DNA of 64,000 bases from NCBI RefSeq assembly GCF_037975245.1, contig NC_092583.1:8765764-8829763 (forward strand), read 5' to 3'. Shown in pieces: positions 56,157-64,000 of this stretch. Below the pieces are notes generated by a model, which made no database searches, was not told where the DNA came from, and saw only the letters and a list, made by a program, of their open reading frames with translations. The position numbers and the translations under genes are program-made. The stretch's first letter is position 1, and each line of letters starts with the position of its first letter. The DNA comes from Apostichopus japonicus. Lineage: Eukaryota > Echinodermata > Holothuroidea > Aspidochirotida > Stichopodidae.

Positions 56157-59100
56157 TAAGTATATCTCTGTTAGTATATAACCTCTTCCAAAAAAATAAC
56201 AGAAAAACGGTCTCAGTTTTTGGAGCTTTCATTGCTAACAATACTTGACCTTGACCTATGTATCTCGGGAGAGTCACTCAAGTCAGTGTGAGCTCTGATG
56301 CTATGATATATTTTTGTTACATTTATAAAAAATAAAATAAAAAATAAACAAATTCACTATCAGTCTCACAGTCTTGTTTAGGCGTAGGATGACATGCCAT
56401 CGCACTGGCATGCCTCAGATATCAAGTTCTGTTAATTTGATTAGATTGTCTCGGAGGGTTTGTTAGAATCTGTTAACTGCAATAAACAATAGAGCTCTGT
56501 GCTTAAGTCTCTATGTGTGATGACTGATGAGAAAAGTTTACTCACAAATGTTTCTTGACCTACTTTAGAGTAAGATTTTCGTATTTAGGGATATCCCTTT
56601 GAATACGGAACCTCATTTCTTCCACAAGGAATTAATTACAAAGGGTAGTTTAGAAAATATCTCAAAAAACAAATTTTATATAAAATTCTGAAAATGTTTC
56701 AATCTGATCATTTAATTTAGGTTGGTACAATTTTACAATCTTTAGAGTGATAAAGATCATCTAGTGAGCAAGTTTTTTGACACTAAAAGACTGAGTCACC
56801 AAATATCAGACCGGATGTATTCAGTTCATAGTGAGTCATCTACAACGACTTTCAGCTCTTTCATTATCAGATATATGGTCAATAGTTTTGTCCACATTTT
56901 ATTTCAGACTCAATACACTTTCTCTTTCTTTGTTTTATTAAGTGTAAAGATGAACTGGTTATAAATTAGTTAAGAATTTAGACATGCAAAATGAAAAAAA
57001 AATCTTCCAATTAAAAGTCAATAATCTGCTTTGAAAGACCTTAATGATTTAATGAGCTATAGACAGGAAATTGTCACCTTTCATTTCACACACAACCATC
57101 ATGTGGACTAGTCTGTTACTCCATACGGTGAGAACTTCAACAGCTGAGAAGGCAGTCAGAGATAAAGTCAGGGCTAAGTGATATTGTATCGAGATAAAAT
57201 GTATTTAAAATACTACCTAATCCTGTAGGCTGATGTAGTCTAGCCAGATGGAATGGCAAGGTTACTAATTTAACAAATCTGTGACAAACAATACTGATTG
57301 TGAGTTTGTGACTCAGAATTAGACTTCACTCTGTTGGCTTTTGTAGTTATTAGTTGCAGAAGATGGACTTGTTTTGTGCCATACAGATCTAATGTTGTGC
57401 AAATTAGTTACAATTTGTATAGTATAATAGAATAAGACTTTATAGTATATAATAGAATTAGAAATATTTTACACTCTAATAGAATTTGACTTCACTCTGT
57501 TGGCTTTGTAGCTATTAGTTGCAGATGATGGACTTGTTATGTGTCATACAGATCTAATGTTGCGCAAATTGGTTTCAATTTTTATAGTAGAGGTCAAAGA
57601 ATGCTACAGTACCTGGCTGAATATTTTGTCATTTTTTAATTTTTTTTTTTTAGATTTACAAATGTTATGATACAGGTGATGTTGTGACTTGTCAGAAACA
57701 ATTAAATCATGTTTTGAAGATTTAGGGGGTGCTATGTAGCAGGTGGTGTTTTGACATGTCATAGAGATCTAAAATGAACTATGTTTGATAACAGGCTGTT
57801 GGGATGAAAAAAAAGCTGTGTTTAATACAGGTGATGTTGTGATATGTTAGAAACAATTAAATCATGTTTTGAAGATTGAGGGGTGCTATGTAGTAGGTGG
57901 TGTTTGACATGTCATAGAGATCTAAAATGAACTATGTTTGATAACAGGCTGTTGGGATGAAAAAAAAGCTGTGTTTAATACAGGTGATGTTGTGACATAT
58001 CAGAGATATTTAACAGGAAAGATGTTTTAAAATATATTATTAGATCAAAAGAATATACTATGCTTTCAGGGGACTCCATCTTGATTTAAGCATTTTAGAT
58101 AGCTCTCAGCAGGTTCTGACAAATGTAACTGATTTGAGCAGAAAAATGCATCTTTATTCTTCTAAGAAGTGGTTTACTTTGAAAGGATGTTGTGTAAAGT
58201 ACTTCTAGGGTTGTTTTCTCGGCCAAGATGCTTTATGAATTGGGTTAGCTATTTGTTAGTTTACAGGAATTCATGATACTACATGTATAATAATTCATGA
58301 TGACTTATCAAATGTAAAAATGTAGTTCTGTGCATTCCTTTTCAATTAGATTTGAAATAAGTTTGTAGATATTGGCAGCCTCAAAGCAGAGATGAATTAT
58401 GCACTAATCCAAACCACTTGAAAACATATAAATGCCGATCTTGTGGAAAGAATTTTCTCTTTCCTTGTCTGGAAAGAGCCATTTGTCAAACAGTTAAAGA
58501 AATATGGAGGATTGTTCAGCAAAAATACTTTGTGGTGGTTCTACTCATTTTGTCTGATGTTGCCAGGATTTTTTTTGGAAGTTACCACATTTTTTTTTTT
58601 AATGTGTGTATCATGGAGATAAACATGCTCTTATGATGTGGTTTTCACCTCCTGAAGCTGAACATTTGTATCAATTTCTTTGTAATATATAATTTTTTTT
58701 TTTTTTTTTTTAGAGATCTAGAAATCGTTTAATGTCAGTTCTCACTCTTATCTCTTTCAGATTCCTTCAGCCACTGTCATAGTACCTACAACGATCAACT
58801 TGCCATCACTGTAAATTCTAAAATTTTAATATCAATTTCTTGCCATATTGACAAAGATTAAATTATGACTGCATTTTTCTCTCTCCTTTTTTTTCTGCTG
58901 GGGGGGGGGTGGGAGGGGGAGGCTGACGAAATTTCTCAGTGTTTTAATTGTTTTAATTGTTGCCAGTCAAAATAAGTGAGCTTTGTGTGCCTTTTGGAAA
59001 GCGAACCACTGCCAAATGTGATCATAATTGTGAACTGCTTTTACGATGGAATCGCTCTGTCAAGATTTTTTGCAAGCTTTGAAGAAAGGAATGGCTGACA

Positions 59101-60212
59101 GGTTTCATCTCATATTTCAGACTTATAAGCATCTAAAAAAAGGCTTTATCGAGAATCCGTCTTTATACGGACATCGTTAGATGATTTCCACCGCATTTTA
59201 ACAAGGTCACCCAAAGATTTGTTTTGTTGATTGACATCGAGCACGTAACATCCTTGATTTGGTAGAAAATGAAATTTGAAAGGAACTTGGAAGACATCGA
59301 AGCTGCCATTTCGTGTTTTCTTGTAAGATAGTTTGTGTCACAAAGATCTCAAAAGTGGTGTAGAAATTGCTTGTGGCTGATTTTGACGACCTTTCTCCTT
59401 AAAAAGCAGGATGGAAGTCAATATTTTTCAATACTCGTGGCTCTCTTAAGCAGCTGTCACAATTTTACATGACTGAAATATTTTGTCATCTCTCATGCTA
59501 TTGTACAAAAATGAAAATTGTTTAAATAAACGTGGACGTCATGGAGGAGGAAGCCCAGTATAAAGTACTATATATCAGTTCCATATGCATCGAAGATTGT
59601 TGCTTTTGAAAGGTTAACTTTTGGAACCAAAACGCAGCGTGAAAAGACGGTGGAAAAAGAATAAAATAAAGAAAATAGAGTATATATGTATTAAATAAAC
59701 AGAAGGAATGTAGCTTAACTTATTTCTCTCTAGTTTAATATTGGACAGATTATTCCCATAGTTATCAAAGATATGTTATTTTGAACACATTCACATGAAA
59801 TTATTTGTACAGAATCCCATACGTGGCTGTTTGTGAGAAACGAGAAATGACGATATTGACAAAGAAAAATAAAATACAGTACTCTTTTCAAATTCTTTGT
59901 GTCTGTTTCCTCTTTGGAACGAATTACATATTTTCTGTTTAATAGATCACATTTTGGTAGTTACATTTCTGAAGTATTGTAAAGATTTCCACTCCTTATG
60001 TCTATTATGATGTTAAATGGTTTGAGGTACACAGAGTACAATGGTTTATTAGATGCAAATTCTGGCTTTAGCCTTCAAAACAATAACGTTGAAATCCCCA
60101 CTAATGCTGATCATTTAAAGATTCCCCCAACATGGGAGTTGCAGCAAACTACCTGCTACAAGCAAAGCTAACGAGGGAAGTAAAGACATTCATTATTTAC
60201 GTGTGAAATTAT
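56157..60212 (+). other. SHFL 3' region with tandem repeats
   Basis: No second gene is supported. AATAAA hexamers occur at about 56329-56347 and again near 59525, 59660 and 59868. Tandem duplications: 57310-57590 (two ~163-bp units) and 57670-58000 (two full and one partial ~150-bp units around ACAGGTGATGTTGTGA). A strong acceptor TCTCTTTCAG at 58751-58760 could start a 3' UTR exon. Confidence 0.5.
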
Positions 60213-60220
60213 GCTGTGAC

Positions 60221-61666
60221 CAGTGTTCGATTTTTCCGGTATCGCATCGCAAAATGCGATCCAAAACGACAAACTTGCGAGACGTTTCCAAATCAGCATC
60301 GCACATTGTGCCGATTTGTGCGATACAAATTCCTAGTCAGATTTGGGAGCAAACTCTCAAACCTTAACTTACGAACTGTCGATCACAATGTAGAAGTTGT
60401 AATTTATTGAGTTTATACTCAATGTACAACTTATTCACTTGACCGTATAGTGAAAAAAAAAAAACCTGAAAAAAAGGTGTTACACAGGGGATGAGCTCAC
60501 AGTTGTTGGGAAGGTACCTGGGCAAATTCGCAGCACATGTACCGTGGTACAGTAGTTGGGTATAAGGTTAAACACTGCAGTTGTAAAAATGTACGCATAG
60601 TGCACGCTATTCATTGTTAGGCAGTCTAGAAACGGGGCTTTGCTGAACGTTGTTTGTTTCATAATATCGGTAGTATTGTAAGTTGCACTTTTTAAAGATT
60701 GAAAGACAGATTAAAGCTCTTTTCATTTTATAACATAATATAGCTACTTTAACATGTCATTTTAAAATTTTCATCAGTTTCGTGACAATTTAAATAAAAA
60801 AAGTTGTCGGTATTTTGCATCCTCAACTGCGAATTTTTTCATCGCCAGACATCGCAAAAAATGACAACAATTTTCGGGGGCTTTCGCCCCCAGGATCCCC
60901 ACGAGGGGTTCTACCCCATGACCCCACCATAGCCCTAAGACGGGCCCCTGGACACCACGCTTTTATGCTCGCACGTTACGCGTGCTAGGCAGGCGAACAC
61001 CGGCGGGAAATCGGCAGTGTGTTCGCGGGAAATTGAACAAGGTTTTCCAACACTGCTGAACTGTGCAGTTACTGTATGCATCATGTTCAAGGTTTTCACG
61101 GAGGCCTTTGAGGAAATGAATGGTTAGTACAGTGTATATATGCTGCACTAATGCTGTGTGTAGGCCAAGGTTCACGAAGGTCATTGGATATATTCGCGCG
61201 CCGTAGACGTGTTTTTAGATGTTACGGAGAGTCGGGTTTCCATGGATATTAATCGAAAATGAATCTGAGTTTAACTGACGCTAAAGAAATGGATCGTCTT
61301 GGGCAGATTAACAAATCATTGCAAGTATAAATAAGTACAGGTAGCTCTGCTGTTAAAAAGAAAAGTTCAATATCGGTTTGCTGTTATCGGCAATTAGGCA
61401 AAATTTTACCGATACCGATATGCTGCCGATATTGCAAATATCGGCCGATACCGATATTGAAAACTTTTATCGTAGCAACACTAGTATAAATAATAATAAT
61501 AAACAAACATTTTCTAGTTAATACATTGATCGCCGACATTTGGTCCGTTTTGTGGTTATTTCAAAACTGCTATTCAATATTGGGGAACTGCTATGCAACA
61601 AAAATATTGTATAGCAATTGTCGAAATTTGTTGCTATGCAATGTTTTGGCCATAAGTCGAACACTG
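60221..61666. mobile_element. hAT-like element with CAGTGTTCGA ends, 1.45 kb
   Basis: Ends CAGTGTTCGA and TCGAACACTG are perfect inverted repeats, with a perfect 8-bp duplication GCTGTGAC at 60213-60220 and 61667-61674. The interior has ATCGCATCGC-type repeats near the left end and nested ATCGG/CCGAT-rich palindromes (61370-61470). No transposase frame remains. It ends 94 bp before the first NGLY1-like ATG. Confidence 0.9.
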
Positions 61667-61760
61667 GCTGTGACCCTTGCTGAAGCGGCCTCTCCAAGTT
61701 TACACAGCAATACCGCGAAAAGCTGTCGAAAAACTCACGACCATCTAAATTATTAAATCT

Positions 61761-61906
61761 ATGATGACGATGTTGAAGAGCGCCCCTATTTTAGACATGG
61801 CGACAGCTGATGCAGGCTACGCACTCCGACAATTGCGTGAAAATGACGTCAATACGTTTCTTTATGTCTCAGAAACACTCTTAAAGTACATTAATAATAT
61901 CATACA
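61761..61906 (+). CDS. NGLY1: Probable first coding exon of peptide:N-glycanase (PUB domain), partial
   Basis: NGLY1 is the cytosolic peptide:N-glycanase that strips N-glycans from misfolded glycoproteins in ER-associated degradation. The exon encodes LRQLRENDVNTFLYVSETLL followed by KYINNII, matching the first helices of the PUB domain at the N-terminus of NGLY1 (pattern L-x-x-N-x-x-x-x-F-L-x-x-S-x-x-L-L-x-Y-x-x-N-I). It ends at ACA|GTAAGTG in phase 2. The ATG at 61761 is upstream and in frame with the one at 61797, which has the better context (GACATGG). No second exon is visible before the window end. Other PUB proteins are possible, but an N-terminal PUB start favours NGLY1. Confidence 0.55.
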
Positions 61907-63411
61907 GTAAGTGATCGTGCTTTTTGTGTGAATTTCAATCTTCAATAATGTGAACATTTTAATATTGCGAAAAGTAATCAACGTTAGGCTGTAGGTAATA
62001 TTAAGCTCATAAGCTTTAGCACAGAGTTCCCAGTTCTGCGAGAGTGATAATCTGTTAACGAAGTGATTATTCGCAGGGCAGCCACGCGAATAACGTACAC
62101 AGACACCTTATTCGCAGGGCTGTGACGATTTTGAAAATAGGTTTATTATTAGGTTTTGCTATTGATACCAGTCAGTTTATGGGCCTTGAAAAAGCCAACC
62201 TTTTGGGCCCAAATAGTCTTAGCCACTTCATAAGCTAATTTTTGGAACCCCAGCAATTCAATTTTAAAAGGTGTACAGTATGTGTCTGGCTATTCGCAGG
62301 GCAGCCCTGCAAATAAGATGCTTGTGTCTGGCTATTCACAGGGCTGCCCTGCGGATAAGGTGTATGTGTCTGGCTATTCGCAGGGCTGCCCTGTGAATAA
62401 GATACTTGTGTCCGGCTATTTGCAGGGCTGCCCTGTGAATAAGGTCTATGTGTCTGGCTATTCGCAGGGCTGCCCTGCGAATAAGCCCCACCATCTGTTA
62501 AACCCAGTACTGGCAGTAGCATGGTGGGCTCATAATTGAGGCAATTAAGGATTTGATTAACGATGTCTAACAACGAAAATACAAATCACTCAACTCTATG
62601 CGTTCTTCATATGTGTAGTCCCTCAGAAATGTAATGATCTCAAAATATTTATTATTCTGTGCCTACGCAATGTAAAAATGAGCAGAAATTGACCACAAAT
62701 TTGAATTAAACTCATCAAATATGTAACTGCTTGACTGCAAATAGTTCAGGTTGCCTGCTGTATCGTTGCTAGTAATATTTGAAGGTGCGTCAATTACGAA
62801 GGTGCGTCAATAATGCAGCCTTTACTATACTACTACTACAGTAAGCTAGTACTGTAATGGAAGAGGCTAGTAGGCTATATACTAATTACTATGGACCAGG
62901 TATGCTAAATAGGCTTACTAGACACCCTAAGCAGGCCTAAGCTATTGTCATTTAATTGCAAACCAAGAGACAATAGTTCCTTCTAGTACTACTAGGCTAA
63001 GTAAGGGTAATATAGTCAAGGAAATATGACACATTTTGGAGAATTTTATGATTTTACCATTGCAAGTGAAGACTTTTTTTTATCTACAGTATCACTTTTC
63101 ACTCCATTATGATGTCCAATCTACCCAATTGCAAGGAATTGTGAACCCATACAATTTCTACACATAAACTAAGTCAATTGTCATAAAACAACAGCAAATT
63201 TACACCTGAATAACCTGGATCCTTAAAACAACATTCAACTTAATTGCCAGAGAATATGCAATCTCACAAATACAAATGACTTTTACAACATGTTTAAAAA
63301 TTGTGTAGGATTCATAAATCATTTAGCCTTTTACATTGTAAGGTTAGAAGTCTCAACAAAACCATGACAATCTCTCCGTATTACTTCGCATTCAAAACTT
63401 GCATTCAAAAA
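61907..63411 (+). other. Probable NGLY1 intron 1
   Basis: Contains related hairpin words at 62074-62122, the 42-bp hairpin array and AGGCCTA-like words at 62860-63000. No further exon recognised. Confidence 0.45.
62281..62487. repeat. Five 42-bp tandem units with internal palindrome
   Basis: Units start at 62281, 62323, 62365, 62407 and 62449. Each contains TTCGCAGGGCTGCCCTGCGAA or a one- to two-base variant, a near-perfect palindrome. As 42 is a multiple of three, both strands stay open with 14-aa repeats, which are not evidence of coding. Confidence 0.95.
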
Positions 63412-63754
63412 AGGGTGTGAAGACTTGCGCAAAAAGAAAGGTCTAATGCCGGTAATCTGACCTAGTTTCAAGTGAGGTGTAACAGAAGTGTTAGACACCA
63501 CCATCGATCCAAAAATACGCACACAGGTTGCTACCGTTGGTAATTAGACACCAGTATACAGTCTGTTCATACAGCTGCGGTCAATACCCACAACACTGTA
63601 GTGTAAAAATGATACAGCGATGGACATGTCAGGTCCAGCTAAAGATAACAAGGTATCATATTTTGTAGCGACAAGCAGAAAACTTCACTTGCAAGCAACG
63701 GAAAGTTAACTTTTTCAGAGCCTGGCACGCGGTTTGGGGCGAGTCTTCAATGTC
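63412..63754 (-). mobile_element. TTAA-type MITE, copy 5, minus orientation
   Basis: Reverse complement of copies 1-3, with termini AGGGTGTGAAGACTTGC and GGGGCGAGTCTTCAATGTCT. Flanking TTAA is eroded on the left (TCAAAA) and shifted by one base on the right (TTAAAA). Confidence 0.85.
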
Positions 63755-63760
63755 TTAAAA

Positions 63761-64000
63761 TTTGATTGTATTGCTGTTTCCGAAACTTGGTTACGTGAAC
63801 TCTTCACTTCCGATCTTTTCCAACTTGATAATTACAATTTCGTTCGTAGAGCTCGTACGCAAGGAAACGGTGGCGGTGTTGGTCTTTATATGAACATTAA
63901 CCACCACAATCTAATTAATGATGAACTGACAATTTTTCGCGAAAATGTTTTCAAATCTCTTTTTGATATAACCAAACACAATCCCAAGGTAATTGTAGGC
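63761..64000 (+). pseudogene. Non-LTR retrotransposon endonuclease fragment
   Basis: An open 80-codon stretch runs to the window edge: FDCIAVSETWL, then LDNYNFVRRARTQGNGGGVG and LYMN. The S-E-T-W-L motif followed by GGG-V-x-x-Y is typical of the apurinic-like (EEP) endonuclease of CR1/L2/RTE-type LINEs. The start is abutted by the MITE, and the upstream domain is absent on its other side. Completeness beyond the window is unknown. Confidence 0.7.

Noticed and set aside
58418-58636. C2H2 zinc-finger start (YKCRSCGKNF)
   Set aside because: The first cysteine pair looks right, but no histidine pair follows and the frame becomes hydrophobic and ends; no splice continuation was found.
62235-62573. 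112-aa repeat protein (SQGSPANSQTH units)
   Set aside because: The 42-bp period keeps both strands open; it is explained by the hairpin array.

Overview
This is a eukaryotic, AT-rich, intron-rich window packed with DNA transposons. It reads as the genome of a marine invertebrate. I lean towards a deuterostome, possibly an echinoderm: the three recognisable genes have clear vertebrate counterparts, and one foldback transposon resembles in design the TU elements described from sea urchins. The species assignment is inference. Nothing looks prokaryotic, and all supported genes are on the + strand.

Layout. 1-4300: repeats, including hAT-like miniature elements with 8-bp target duplications, an inverted-arm foldback-like element (about 2343-3293) and a 16-bp tandem array (3291-3720). 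4300-5487: probable promoter/5' region rich in AGGCCTA-like words. 5488-26515: a complete 18-exon USP37-type deubiquitinase, 967 aa, with all exon phases compatible. It has an N-terminal PH-like domain, a KEN box, the Cys/His/Asp triad and three UIMs. 26516-35890: 3' region, then microsatellites, tRNA-like SINEs and hAT/TTAA elements. 35895-36083: a transcript-like unit whose first ~47 nt are those of U2 snRNA and whose remainder is not. 36700-39790: a hAT-like element and promoter-like DNA. 39794-40756: an intact intronless 320-aa single-pass membrane protein that looks like a transmembrane signalling adaptor; its 3' end is repeated in decayed tandem copies downstream. 41570-49770: a deep transposon nest, in which a TTAA-flanked MITE is split by a 4.36-kb foldback element that itself holds nested hAT elements, and is split again by two further nested hATs. 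50245-56156: a six-exon gene for a Shiftless (SHFL/C19orf66/RyDEN)-like protein, 262 aa. 60221-61666: a hAT-like element. 61761-61906: a probable first coding exon of peptide:N-glycanase (NGLY1, PUB domain). 62281-62487: a 42-bp hairpin array. 63761-64000: a non-LTR retrotransposon endonuclease fragment.

The genes do not form an operon-like unit. By family knowledge, USP37 acts in cell-cycle ubiquitin control, SHFL-like proteins restrict programmed -1 frameshifting and viral RNA expression in vertebrates, and NGLY1 deglycosylates misfolded glycoproteins. The most interesting items are the invertebrate SHFL homologue, the unrecognised membrane adaptor with its multiplied C-terminus, the U2-headed RNA unit and the nested foldback element. 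Exon boundaries were found by eye from splice consensus, phase and homology; no alignment or search was run.
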